Assembly (NCBI RefSeq): GCF_965638725.1
Contig: NC_134963.1
Coordinates: 1,247,501-1,311,500, forward strand
Direction of reading: 5' to 3'
DNA length: 64,000 bases
DNA from: Aptenodytes patagonicus
Taxonomy: Eukaryota; Chordata; Aves; Sphenisciformes; Spheniscidae
Position numbers and translations under genes: made by a program. Below, piece by piece: positions 25,093 through 40,000 of the stretch. The stretch's first letter is position 1; every line of letters begins with the position of its first letter. The notes under the pieces are model-generated. The model had not been told where the DNA came from and ran no database searches. It worked only from the letters and a program-made list of their open reading frames with translations.

Positions 25093-28000
25093 CTGAAAGA
25101 AACAAAGTCATTTTGCATGTTGTTAAGAAAACTGCAATAAGGAGAGCAGTACTTTCACTCAGTATCACTTGTAGGTCTTAGAAATAATGCACCCGCAGAG
25201 AAGAATCATAACTGGTGCGCGACAGGTCTGAGAAGAAACCGTGACAGCACAATATATTACATGCAGACACGTTGCCTCATCAGTACAACGTCAGTTGCTG
25301 CAAAATGGCCATAAAGAAAAGAAACGGGTGCTTGTGACCCGGACAATTTAATTTTAGTCCAACGCCCCCATTAGAAAAGGGCATCAAGATCAAAGCTGAC
25401 CTGGTCTTGGTTAGTGCCGCAGCTACTGCTGGGCACGATTTCCCCCCTCTTTAAAAATAATCTCGGTGTTTGGATGCCACAGAAGTAATACCATTTTTCT
25501 GCACAGTAAGTGTCAAATTTTTTTCTTAAATCAATGAGAACTAGGATCTAAAATTTCTTTGAAAGCAGAGCAAAATATTTCCTTTGTTAAATTAAAAAAA
25601 CCTTTTCTGTAAAAACCTTTCCTTTTTCTCTAAAGTCTATCTTAAGCTAGGCAGAATGACCAAAGGTTGATTCTAGCATATGTGAATCATTCCCGTTCTT
25701 TCTTTTACACGTGAGGCAATTTCTTGAGATGAGCCACTACAGAAAACATGCTATAAGCTAAAGATATTTTATAAGGTTTTAATAAATAAATAAATAACAC
25801 CCCCCCAACGGTGAAAGCTACGCATGCACACAGCTTATTTAAAACCTTTTGAAAATAACTTTCTTCTGACAGACGTACTGCTATCCGTATCATTAGGTCT
25901 GATTTTTGCAGTCAAAATCCTACATACCTAAACACAAAGTGATCTAGTGTGTCATTTCTTCGCTTTTGGCAGAGGTGGCACTGCAAAATTAAGAGGGCTG
26001 GCAGCGCAAGCCTTGGCATTATCAAATAATTACAGCCATCGCTTTTACTTATGTGATAGAACAGGGACTACACCTAAAAATCTTGTGTTAAATTTTAGCA
26101 CTTTAGACCTTTCAGACAGTGGAATAAGAATGAAAAAAGCCTAATAATTAGCCTATTTCTTTCAAAAAATTAATCACAAAAATCAGGGGACAAGAGAATT
26201 GGACTTTGAAAAGTGAAGTGGTACAAGAACACCGTATCAAGCAGGTCTATGAAAGTATTTCCCTGTTTCGACTCCACTTTAAATCACAGAAAACTCTTGG
26301 TGAGCTTTGCGTTTCTTCTAGAACTATACTTGATGGCCCTACTTCAGTGCTCTATTTGAAATACCGAGACAAAAGAAAGCTGCTTTCTTTCCCAGTGCTT
26401 AGCACTGGGCAGCAGCTCTCCTTCCACTTACCATCTGCACTTCTTTCAGCCCTGTCACATGTTGTTTCAACTCTTTCCACAACATTCCTCCTGCTCCAAT
26501 CTCTGCTAACTTAACACAGTTGTGCTTCTCAGCTGCTGGTTCCCAACTCCTACTCTGAATTTTGTGGCCAATAAAGCCAGTCCATTATATTTTTAAAATT
26601 CTCACAAGCTCTGACAGAGCTTTAAAGGTTCTGTCTTTAACGCATGTTTTGAAAAATTAATGTTTAATATTATATTGAGAACTTCTTAGTGGAAATAGTT
26701 CTCATAATTTATAAGTGGAATTTCATGCATTTAAGAAAGCTAGAAGAAACGAGAAAAAAACAGAAGTCAGTACAGGTCATTTGATGGCTTTCTGTTCCTG
26801 CCCCCTTTCCCATCTGTTGTGTGGCACTGGGTCATGTTTCTTTTCTGAGAACTGTATCGTGGCTATATATAAATTGTAGGCTGCCTAAGCAAGGGACTCT
26901 TCAGTGTTCTGACCAACGGCTGTCACAATGGAAATAAATCTTCATGTTAATACAATTACCAGAAGCCGCCACTTGTATGAAAACTGTTGCTTTGAGTCCC
27001 CAAAAGCAACAGCATTCAAAATAAAACGTATAAATGGCGTAACATGTTCAGGCGTCCCAACAGATGCAGTCCGCTTCCATTATTTGTGTAACAAAACATG
27101 ACATTCTCTCTAAAAACTTAACACGCACCATCGTTCACACTAACAATTCCTTTGGACTGGGGTAATAGAGGGTAAAAATAAAAATAGTAGTAAAAAGATG
27201 CCTGAAGATATTAAATTCACTTTAACATCACTCTGCGCAACCGAAGTACCTCAAAGCAATACAACATTCTTGCACTGCATCCGCAACAGGGATGAATTCC
27301 CAACTGACCTCACAACTACCATTAAGACCAATGAAGGATCCAAGTACTAAGTAATGAATCAGCAAACTGAGACGTTTGCCAACTGGAAAACACTTACGGT
27401 CTCGAGACCTTCATTTTCTGTCTGATTTGTCTGCATAGATGTGCTGAAGTTATTTGGAACTGCAGCGTCATGGAAGGAATTTGACTGCAGCACCAGTAAA
27501 CTTTCCTTATTAATAGACACCAGCCAAAAAGGCTTGGTGATTAATTTCAGAAACACACTAATAGTTAATACAGTTGAATTTTTAAAACAAGGCTTTTGTG
27601 AGCAACAAGGCCTGAAATTCTAGCTATTCAAGCTGTTCTGCAGCTGACCTGCTAAAAATTTTATTTAACTCGTTTCATTGAATTTGCAGAAATACCTTTG
27701 CCTGTCAGATGAAGAGTATGACTGCACCATGTGTTTCCATTTGTAAATAATCGGGTATTTCTGTGGATCAATCTCTACTGCTTCTATAGCTGCTAAGACA
27801 TCACTATCCAGCTTCGAGGGCTGCTCCCTAGAATATAAACAGAACTAGATGAAAAGAGAACTATGTATTTGTTCAGGCAATAAAACATCCCAGTTCCAAA
27901 ACATTTATTTTTGATATAAGCACACAAATTGCCCATGCTCCTCTATAAACATAGTTTCTCTATGACTTTTTCCAGCAGGCCCACATGTAAGTGACTGTCC

Positions 28001-31000
28001 ATTACCACTCAGTAGTCTCATAAAATAAGAGTTTTGAAAATTTAACCTGAGGACATCCCAAGAGGGTAGTCAACACTTTGTTAATCTAAGTCAGGCTTGT
28101 CATGAAGTCACAAGCCTGTCAGATGAATGGTAAATAGCGAAGTTAACTGAAACTGATTTGGAAACAGACTTCTCTCCTTCTTCCTTCCGTTTTAGATCTG
28201 GTATTCAGGTAATTAGTCACAAGAGAACTGTATGGCTACTGTACAAGCATTGAAGCGCTTTAAGATGACCACTCAAGGCTGACTGCAACTCGCGTTGCTT
28301 AGTATCACATAATCTCAACCTTGCTGTCAGTGACATTACAAAAAGCATCTTGTTTTGCATACATAAACCAAAGGACAAGTAAGTGTTAAAAAAAGACAAT
28401 TCTTACCCAAGCAGGAATAACTTCTTAGAACTGTCATTTGCGGGTGAAACCTTCAAAATAAATTTCTGGGAAGAAAGTTCTTGACGTTGTTGTGCCTCAT
28501 TGGTCTGAATTCCAGATTCCATGGACAGTCTCTCCTTTTCTGATGGTATTGTGTGTTCTGTCCTTAACTTGGTCTCTCCAGGTTTACCTGTAACACTTGG
28601 CTCAGAAGAACTTGCCAGTGAAACTGCATAGCAGGTCTTATCCAGATGGTCCTTGGATATTCTCATGTGACTTGTTCCTTCAGCCAGAATTCTCTCATTC
28701 TCAGTTTTGTCAGTGATTTTACTTGATTCTCCTGCCACCTCTTGTTCTTGGAATGACAGGCTTTCAAATTCTGACATTAAATTGGAAACGGGCGATACAA
28801 GGCATTCTTCTCCATCATGCAAATGCTTTCTGTCACTAATTTTCTTTTCACTAGACACAGGATTACAAAATCCATTTTTGCTGGAAGAAACCGCCTTTTC
28901 ATAGTGCCTGGGGTGATCTGATGTTTGTATAATGTTTACGGCACGCTCCATTGACAAGATATCGCACTCGGCGTCTCCAATAGCATCAATGCTAGGTTCT
29001 TTGGACACAGTAGGTTGGCTGACATTCCGTGCTGCATTTTGTCTGTTTTTAATTTCTTCTAAGCTCATGTCATCATCATCCTCATCCAAAAATGCTCCAA
29101 CAGAAATAGAATTGCAGCACTTTTTACTCTTGCCTGTAAACAATTTTAATAAGAGCAACACATAAGATGCCAATCAAATAAACTAGGAGCAAATACACAA
29201 TCTTTATGCCTTATTCTATTTATTGAAGCCCTCTCTAATTTTATTTATGCAACAGCATGAACTAACCTAACTAAAGCTACAAATGCAAAATGGTGACATT
29301 ACGGCTGTATTTTTTTTTGCACATAACCTTTTATATCCTAGCCATTTGAGACCTGTATTTCCTACACTCCTCACTTCAATCATTAACCAGCAACAAAGAA
29401 CGAAGTCAGGATAAAGCAGAATAGGGTAGGAAAAAATGTCGCTAATATCAAATAGCTTAAGTTTTCATCTCTTCCAAAGCACAGAGGCTTATGACTATCC
29501 TTCAGGGTCTTGTCAGTCCAGGTTTATCCCAGTACCAAAGCTCCTTCAGATCTATAACCACAGGAAAGAAGGAGGAAGGAGCACAAAGATTTGGGACTAG
29601 TGTGTGCCTTCCATAAACACATGGCAAGCAGTGGTCTAAGAAGGTGTAAAACCTTTCCTGGGTTTTGTTCAGTGTGTCTTTCACCCTCAACTGTAAAGAA
29701 TGATTCCTTTATTTTAAAGAAGTTAGTTATTCCGTATCTGTGGATTACAAAATTCTATGCTCTAAGACAAATTCCCAAATGCTCTGAGTAAAAACATACT
29801 GAAGATAGAGGTTTTCTTATGGGAATTTCACCTGGGGGCTACAATCAAATAAAGTACTTCATATGAAAGATAACGAACAACTAACGAGGTCTGTTCTAAT
29901 TCTCCTACATTCACAGTGTTGTTAGCTGCTTTTTCAATACTATAATCAGACTGTTTGGATAACAGATTAATAATAGCAACCACAACAGGTGAATACTACT
30001 TCCCCTGGGCACCAAGCTTTTGCTCTCCCTCTTCTCCCCAGGTACAACCTGTTGTTCGTAGCATTTGCCTTTCTCTTACCAGAAGGATGTGGAGTTTTGT
30101 ATCTATTGCAGGTTTCATTTTCCCCTGTTTCTTGCTGAGCCTTTTCGCTCATTTCCCGATGACTCAGGTACTCTTCTAATTTTCGCAACCCCTCCTGGGA
30201 AGACAGATCAACAAAACAGCCCAGAAATTCCCAGTATTCAACCCACGGGAACCCCAGTTCATGAGCTAACTCCCTGCAATAAATAAAATAAAACGAATCA
30301 TTTGTGAAGACATAAATATTAGTTTGACAATAACTTTTCTGAACACATTTTATCAGCTATTAATAGGAGTATAAACTTGCAACTAGGCAACACAATTCCG
30401 CAACAATCAACAGTCTGCAAAAGCGAGATATACACATCCTTAGCAAACACAGTATCATCTGGTTTTTTTCTAGACTGTTTTTCAAATTGAATCTACTATT
30501 CTTAAAGTTAGCACCATAAGTACTGCTATTTTTAAGCTGACATCAGACAGAGATGAATCCCCACTGACGTAGGCATAATTTGAATGATACTCGATTCAAC
30601 AGTTTTTTCTATTCGGGAATGGGAGAAGGTAGGAGGAAGTGAGGGGTTATTTTAAAGAAAGAAATCTAATCAGCTTTTAACAAAGTATGTTTTTTCCACA
30701 TATTGCTGATACAAGGTATTTTAATAGCAAGGACACATTCCACAACACACAGCTTTTGTAAAGCAGAACATTTGTATTAGGACGTTTTCATTCTGCTCTC
30801 TTTTTAACAATCCCTCAATTTTCCAGAAAAAGTAGGCTATACATAATTTCAGATCCTCTGACAAATTAGGCAAGTAAACGTTTGAGAAAAGCATTCTATA
30901 CATACCATCAATAATAGTTAAAATACCTTTTTCTTTATTTCCAAAGCTAAGAAAGCTAGCTCTCACATTTTTAGCTATTTTGTTTACACAAAAATACAGT

Positions 31001-34000
31001 AAAAATCCAACTACAATATACTTCATAAATATTTCTGCCAGTAACTTTTGCTCTAAGATTGTTCAGTAAGTAATAACTGTACGCTCAGCACAAGTCTTTT
31101 GCTTTTAATTGCTCTATTGCTAATTTTTTATACTGATACTCTTTTAGATACCTTCCAACTCTTTCAACACCTCTCTCCAGATCAGATTTCCTGACATTGT
31201 GAAAGAAGCCAGCTCTCTCTCGAGGTGGAGTCTTCCAAAGCCTGCGAAATTCTTCGGCCTTTAAAAAACAGAAATAATTTTAAAAAACCCTACCCCCCAC
31301 AATATGAAGCTAACTCAGTGCTGGCTCAATGTCCACCTATAGGTCTAGAAGACATTCAGCTGTTTGCTGTCTACATGTAAACAACTCAAGTTCTGCCACA
31401 AGTATTGCTCAACTCTAGCTATGAAGAATCTCATATTGGAGCTGAAGTTACTCCTCCCAGTATTACTGGTTACTTTGATCTCATAACTGCTTATTAAAAG
31501 AGTAAGGACCATAATGTATAACCACCTTGAAGTAAACTGTATAGATACTAAATTTGCCTGATTTTAATTTGTGTGCAGCAGGAAACAGCTATGTCTTATA
31601 ATTTTCCCATGCCATTATAATTTTATTTAATGATAAATGCTCTCTTGGTCACTGGTTTCTAGGATGCAAAGGTCATATTTTTATACGTGTGTATTTAGTT
31701 CCACAGACTTGCTACAATTATTAGAATATACTCTTGCTGTTTATTCTGAAGTTTGAATTTGAACTGCTAAAGGGAATAAACTAATGGGTTTTTGTAAAAT
31801 CCCAAACTTTATGCCTTTATATGACAAAAATCAGCAACAATGGCTAAGAATTACATTCAGACATTAAAAGTATCTGTCAACAATCACAATAAGGCATTGT
31901 TTACACCCTAGGTAAAATTTTTCAGAGTATAAAATATATTTACATTTCTGTCAGGTGAACAGAAAATTGACCAATGAGCATATTCAGAAGAAAAAGCATT
32001 AGGCATTTTGGTTAAACTCAGTCCTGGAAGAATTCAAGCATTAGATGACAGAAAGTCCTCAATTGTACGTATTCACTATTTCTAAAGCTGTCACGCTTCC
32101 AGCATGTTCATATTAAACAGATGAGTCAAAGAAATGCCTGTATATTTATAATATATTTAACTGGCATCTAAGTATTCCTCCTGAAAACTAAAGACTGCTT
32201 TTCTACTAACACAAGCAATACTTCTCCAAAACTATCCCAACACCTACTACTTGGTTGTCAGTTTTTCCATTTAGAAAAAAATATTAATGTTAATTGAATG
32301 AGCAGAGGTGATAAACTGCTTTTAACATCCAGTGTCAATTTCTAGAAGTGAGATAAAGATATAGTTAAGATTTTTTTGAAGTGATTCATAGCCACATTGA
32401 AAGGCTTTGTTTCAGATTAGAAAGTTAGAGCAATTATCTGTAAGACAACGAAAGAGTTTGTCAAAGAGTGCTCTTCGAATAGATTCCAGCAGGAAAAAGA
32501 AAAGAACAACTTTCTTCTGACTGAACTTCCACTCTTCTTATTTACGCTACACCTTTCTATGTTTTCAGCAATAAAAAATATTTAGAAGTTTCTGTGCTTA
32601 TCCTTCTCTACGGAGGAAGATCCATCTCTTCAAGAAAAAGAGCGCCACAATCTGTAACAGGAGCAAGCTACACCACACAACGAACCATGGGTGGATCTTC
32701 AATGTTTTTTTATTTAAAAAAAAAAAAGAAAAGAAAAACATAGGCATTAGAGTCATAAGAAGTTCTCTCCTTACCTTTGAGGGGCTCATGGGGCCTGCAA
32801 AAGCTCTTATCGACAACACCGGATCTTTGGGGCTGCCAGGGTATTTAGATAAAGTTCTTTGGGGGCTATCGTCTGTCTGATCGGGTGACCATGGTGCACC
32901 GATTACAGGAGCTGAGGAATTGTCTTCTGCTCTCAAGAGTGGTACATAGTATCGACCTAAAATAAATAATACAAAGCTTTCTTAAGAAGCTTATGTTACA
33001 TTATCCTGCTGCTTCTTCCTAGAATGTCAATACACCCGTATACTTAACCATCTGACTTTATTTCATTAGTAAAACTACTTGTAATTCAAACTCACTGTTT
33101 CAGTATTTATTGCCTGCTTATAGATTGTATTTTAGTACAGGCTCCCTTCTCTCTCAAATACAAAAATACCTGCATTGATACATATATCCCTTCCCTAAGG
33201 ATCTTCAACAAATTTCAAAACCTCCTTTTGCAAATGCCTAAACCCACACGTGACAAAACAGTGAAAAGTTCTATGTCAAAGAAATTACACGACTCCCCAG
33301 TGTGACAAATCTCTTGCTCTGTAAAGGTCTTTTGTTTGCTTTTTAGATTAAGCTTTCTGCTTCAGGCTCGCTGAATAAAATAAGGGCCATGCCTACATTT
33401 CAGATCTATGAGGATAACCTCGTGATCCATACAGTAAGAGTTCTGACCATGTAATTTAGAAGTTTTCTGTTCCTCGTCAGTTTTAGAGTTTCTCTTTGGT
33501 TTTCACAGCACTGTACAGTAGCATCATTTATGAACAGGAATGCTACAGAAAGCAAACAGAATAGAAGACAGCAAAGAGCCGAAATACATGCCTGATATAG
33601 TATAAAACTCTGAATACAGACCTTTCAGGTACTCTCTTAGTTTTTCTTTCAGTTCTGCAGATTTACTCTTGCTTCTTTCACAAACTACCTGTTAATATAA
33701 TTTTAGTTGTTTGTCAGTAAAGCACAAGACATCAATCTCGAATCAATTGCAATGTGTGTTCTTTTTGAATAGTCACATTATTGGCCTCTACCCATCTCAT
33801 CCAGTACTTTTCATAGTCGAACAAACCACTAAAATACATCCACGTCCATAAAAGGGATACTGTAAGGAAAAGGCAGTGAATCATAAAATCTAGAAATTTT
33901 GCCCAGATACAATCAACATAAAATATTTTTAATGTTATCAAAGATTTACACTCTAATCGTGACACTAGTATCTTATGACAAGCCTTCTATCTACAGTTGT

Positions 34001-37000
34001 TAATAAACATTTGAACTTGAAAAATATTGATTAGACATAACATTTTTGGTTTTGTTGTGGACATGGCGAGACTTACTTCTGCTGGAGTTTGATCATATTT
34101 GTTTCTTGGATTTTTTACAATAGCTGGGTGTGAGGTAAGTACGTTAACAACGTCCAAATTCCCAAATTTGCAGGCAAAATGCAATGGAGTATCAAATCCC
34201 TGCAGTGGGAAAAAGGGAAAATTCACATGCATTTGGAAACGTGATAAAGTCAATCCCACGTACTTCATTTTGAGACTGGGAAAAGTAAATAAATGTAATG
34301 ACTAATTATCAGGGCTCTTAATAGAACTTTTCCCACCATACTGTAGAAAAGTTATCAAAACCCACAAAACTCATGAATAGCTCATTGTGCTGGAAGTGTC
34401 CCCTTCTATTCTCTTTCCTTCTCCTTTACACATCCTTAACACCTTCCAGTTGTTTCCATAGTAAGAAACTGGCAAACATTCAGATCTCACCATTTTATCT
34501 GGTGTATTAAGGTAAAGGTCAACAATATATTGGATGCGATTCTTCAACATTACATCATTATCATCTGGATACATAAGCCGCATAAATTCAGGGTTTTCCA
34601 AGGTGTCCAGTAATAATTGGCAGATACCAGGTTGATTCTCCTTGGCAGCAACATGCATGACATTGTACCTACAGCCTTCCTGGAGAAAAAAAAAGACGAA
34701 CATTAGAATGAACTGAAATCTAAACAGCTTTCTTACGGCCATACGCTTAGCTGATTTAACTGTGAAAACACAAAGGTTCCCACACTGAGGATTATATTTA
34801 GATTTTTGTTTCTTAATATTTTATTAGGAAAAGATGTTTACAAAACAGTACATAAACATTCAGAACTGCAGTAAATTATATGATACTGTAAAGACATGCA
34901 TCTTTATACCCACATTATTCTTACAATTAACGAAATTATTCTTATACTCAGCTATGGTATTTTTTGACATCTAGGGCAAAAATGTGGCAAAGAAGGTATA
35001 TTAAGACATCACATAATACAAGGAGATGGGAAGTTCAGTGTATAAAAAGAGCAGGAAAATGGGTGTGTGTGTATATATATATAAAAAAAATTCAGTTTGC
35101 TGTAATATATTACATACAAAATTTCAACAACTTCACAAAGCTGGTCTGATAGAAGTCATTTGTTAAAGGAAGATTGTCAGCATCTGCTAAATGGTATCTT
35201 ATACATGGATTTTAGATGCAGAGCACATTTTGAAATTTAATGCTGGTGCCGAGGTAAGCAGCACTGTAGGAACAGAAAGCTACAAGCCTAGGCGCCACCC
35301 CGTTCCTTAAAATCATTCTATTTAAAAAGGACTGGAATCATTTGGAGGAGATCAATACTACATGAAGACAAGACTATTCTTTCACTACTGGATAAAACTA
35401 TTCTTCCCCTGAAGAACTGCATACTCAGTTTCTTTACTTTAGCTCTTCTGGAGCAAAGGGAACTCTCAGTTATGATGGGTTACTTACGCAAGACAGACAA
35501 CTGCCACGTTTCTCTTGGCTTTCAGCTAGTATCAATAAACACTGAGAAACTTTGCACTGGTGAAACAAGATATCTTGAAGGAAGAGTAGGAAACAACATT
35601 CCTTCCAGTTCCGCTTATCAGGCCTCAAAGCTAAATCACTAAACCAGAACTTGGATTTTTCTTTTTTTTTTTTTACCTGTACAACTGTTGGATTGTCTCC
35701 TGACCCAATCAGATAGCGAGGGTTACTCCAAATAAGTTCTGAAAACGTTGCTGTATCTCCTTTCTCGACAGCTTTCCGAAGTTTAGCAGTAAGATCTTGA
35801 GTACGTGGACTTTTGTAACTGTTGGCTCTCTCCTTATTAGCAGTTTCGGTCTCAGGGGAGCATAAGCCATCTATCGAAACACAAGTAACATGTTTCTAGA
35901 TACAAGCTTTTCAGTGATCACTATTTTCATACCCAGACCATAAAAATAAGCTTTTAATCTAAAATATGTATTAACTTTGCATCTTTAATGTAGAGGAGTA
36001 AAAAAGTTGAGGTCAATGACAAGACATTTAAAAATACTAGTAGTTAGTAATAGGGAGGGAGGAGAATATGACTTAATCGTCTTGTAAAACTCTTTCAGAC
36101 TTAATAGGCACTGGTAAATTTTATAGTTACCAATCTGCTTCCATCCAAACTTAAAAGCAAAATTCAACAAGAAGTAAGAATTTTCTGAATATTAAGATTG
36201 CTTTTGCAGTTCTGTGACTACTGAGTCCCTTTAATCTAGCAACTAGGAACACTGAAATATGATCAGTGTTTACTATTTTATTTCTGAACTTACTTAACAA
36301 TTAAGTACAGTTTTAATATACTGTGCAATTTTATCAGCGTCTTATTAAACCTGAAAATCCTGAAGTCCATGAGTAAAATAAAATCCTACCAAATATAACC
36401 ATAGACTACTAAGCAACGTATCTATGCGGGCCATTACCAACATTTCAGCTTTAGAAGAATAGCAACATTTTTTAGTGTAAAATTCATGCAAACCAGAACA
36501 ACGACAATTGCTTTTAAAAGTAACCAGTTTACTTTATCATAACATAGACCATAGAAACCATACATTGAAGGCCGAACCTTATGCTTTAAAACACAAAAAG
36601 CAGTCTTTACATAGATTCCTGGGACTCGACTCTACTTCTGTGGTAGTTCTTTATAAAAGAAATGGCAGGATTCCAACATACCCTACTTTTTTTATTTCTG
36701 TATATAAACTTTGGTGCTCCTCTCTTGGAAAAGCATCAATTAACTTTAAGGATGACTCCTCCAGTGACAGTATCATTTTATACAGAAGTAAAACCAGATT
36801 TGAATTAAAAAATTAAAATGTGCTTTTTATTGCGCGTTTCTGATTTATTTAACAGAAAAAAATGTAATTAAATACTGGTTGTCCTATCTATTTATACAGT
36901 GATTTAAGTTGGTGAATAAGCTCTGGAGCTGTGATCTAACATTTGTTTATAGCTTATCTTAAACACCACCACTCTAAAGGGACTTCAATTTATTAAGATG

Positions 37001-40000
37001 CTTCACCCTTTGAAATTTTTTCTGTTATTAGTATATTGGTTATGAAGTTGTTGCTTCTTCTCTCATAAAAAACTAACAGATTGTATATTGCTTCTACTGT
37101 GCACAGATGAACACCCTCACTTACCTCTGTTAAACGATCCCATTTTCACTGGAGACAAACATAAAGAGGACTTGCTTGGAGATGGGAAATAATCACAGAT
37201 TCCTTTAGCAAATTTCTCAGCATCCTCTCTGTTTGAAAAAGCTTTAAAACGGGAACCCTTAATCATCTTAACAGCTTGGAGAGCTTCCTTTTTATCTTCA
37301 TAAACATGTATTCTCTCTGCACCAAAGTACAATCAAAGTTAAGTTATTTCAATAATCTCAGATTTGTTCCTAGAAACAGATCACAAAATTGTCAGACTAT
37401 CCTTCCAGCTTTGGTCTCAAACTGTTTCTCTACCAAACATGGCATAAGAATCACAAGTTCTTTTAAATTTTCTCTCTCGGAAACCGAGTAGAAGAATTTT
37501 ACACACTCCAGCTAACACCAGGTGATATGTGTACAGTGTCTGGCCATTCATATCCATCAATATCTGAACATCTTTGTTAATAGACAGGCCAGCTTCAACA
37601 AGTGAGTATTTCACATCCAGACTGAAAAGCAAACTCAGAGCTTAGTCACCCTGCATTACTTTCCATGTTCTCTTCTTCAGGAAGATCAACTATGTAAGTG
37701 ATCCACCGTCACAACTTTAAGACATCTACATAGAACCTTAGATAAGAATCAAATCCTTCTCCTTCCTCTCATTTTGCATTAACGTTAATTTTTTCAAATT
37801 AAGATATCTGAATATCCTTTTTATGAGAAAGAATACTTGCTACTGTCTCAGAGTAAACGATTCTTTATGCACTACTGTAATCCTGCCACTAGGTAATTTA
37901 ATAATTCCTTATTGCAGTATTCATCAATAAAATGTGAAGAAGGACTGATGCTTCTAAATACCATTTGGCATTAAGATAGAAAGGAAAATACGAAATCTGT
38001 TAGAAGAGATCATTTAATGACAGTTTAAAGTTTTTTGATTGCTTATTTGTAGGACTACTTTTTATTCTTGAGAGGGATTAAAGGCACAGGATGGGTATGA
38101 GAGTAGCAGTAGGTAATCATTTTCTTCATCTGAGCTACATCGAGTAGAGAATCCTCATGTGTATCAACTATTGTGGCAGAACACCTGGTGTGTCTTACAA
38201 CTGTGTTCCTATGCCTCAGAAGATCCAATAAATACTATTTACAGAAACAAAAAAATACTTCAAGCAATGCTTAAAATACTAATACAGTGGTGTTCATATC
38301 GCCTGCTATACAGAAAAAGGTCTATTTAGATATGATTGTAAAATGCTTATCATTGGAAATAAAGGAAATAAATATTTACCATTCCTTGCCAATATGTCAT
38401 CATAAACTGGACAAACACCATAGAATAGCGGAGGATCTCTGGATGGTGTCTGAGTACTAATTTGTGAATCAACACATCCCGCTCCACAGACTGGAGCTGA
38501 ACAGTTCACGTGCATCACAGCATCTTCTTCTGGAGGGTTCAGACCTACACAGTACCCAAAGTCTACCTCTTCAGAAACACTTCCATGACCATTGTGATTC
38601 ACTGCCGTAGTTTTCCAAGCCTTTTGTGCTTCTGCCCGGCTGCTAACAGATGGGACATTTCCAGCAGCCTCCTCTGACAGAGCAGATCCTTCTTCCTTCA
38701 ATGCTCCTTGCTGCTCCAACAACTCCCGAGCCAATTTTTTTTCAAAAATAAACCTAGTAGTCGAGGTAATGGGCCCACATTTCAGTCCTGCTCTTACAAT
38801 TTCTTCTCTAAGCTCATCAGGGGTGAGCTGCTTCAATCGGGATAATATTGCATCCATTGTTATTTCACCTACAGGAAAGCCAAAAGAGAGAGGAGATAAA
38901 CTGCGAAGAACAACCCAACAAGTGTCTCATAACAATTTTTCAGATTCTGAAGAGATTATCGCAGTTGCAGAGAAGACAAAATATTTTTCAACTCAAAGCT
39001 TAAAAATGTTTTTAATGTGATCAGACTTACACCTAGAGTTTATTTCCTCCTCTCACAACTACTTGAAAGAGTACTTACAGCTTACATTTTATTCTCGTTT
39101 GTCCTTTTCAAATTTCTTTTGGAGTGGAAATTCAATCCAGAATATTTATGCATGAAAATTTATGACAGGCTGATTTGATTCCTGCCAAGAAATGCACAAT
39201 CTGTGTATGTAATGGAATACAAGAACATGATGACTAGTTAGCCCCAGTAAGAGATTCTGGTTAGGCAGCACCTACAGCTAAAAGCACAGCACTACTTCTA
39301 TTATTTCCGTAAGAATTTCTAGCTGACACAAGTCTAAGGCACGAGTATGATGCAGCAACCAGGGGAGTCTATCTCTGGCCATGATGCAAGGCTGGAACTA
39401 TTTACACAACATGTTGTTTCCCAGCCCCCATTTTGAGAGCAAACAGCCAGAAGACAAGAACAGCTGATCTTTTCAGATTTCCCTCTCTGACGAAGAGCGG
39501 GAGCTGGAAGAATTTCTCAATTTCCAAAGGAAAATCCTTCTCTCTGGTATGATACTACAAGTCCCCCAGCTCACTTCCCTCTATGTAATCCACACACTTA
39601 CAGCTTCTGCACAGTCAGCAAGAAGATGCTAAAACCAACGTGATGCCAATACAAACTTCTTGCTGTGAAAAACACAAGTGAAAAATACACGATTTGGGCA
39701 GCTCAAGAACATAAGAAGCTTTAAAGTTATTTCATCAGATACTGGATCCATGTATCGCCACAAAGGCTGTGACTTTTTCTGCTGTACACCAGTTAGAAAG
39801 GACAGCTTTAGGATAGACGTGATTGGGCTGTCGTATTCCTTCAGCTTGCTTTCACTCCCTCCTTAAATTGACCCTTCCTTCACCACCTAGCCATTTTATG
39901 GGTTATACTGGTTTGGACAGGCATGTATGGCATTTTTAGTACTTTATTTTCAATTCCAGGTTTCATCCTCAGTTTATGAAACTTAAGACTACCGGAACAC

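Noticed and set aside
31143-31158. Possible U12-type intron after ANKLE2 exon 9 (donor GTATCT)
   Set aside because: Only the first five bases match the U12 donor consensus and the donor does not continue with CCTT; treated as an ordinary GT-AG intron.
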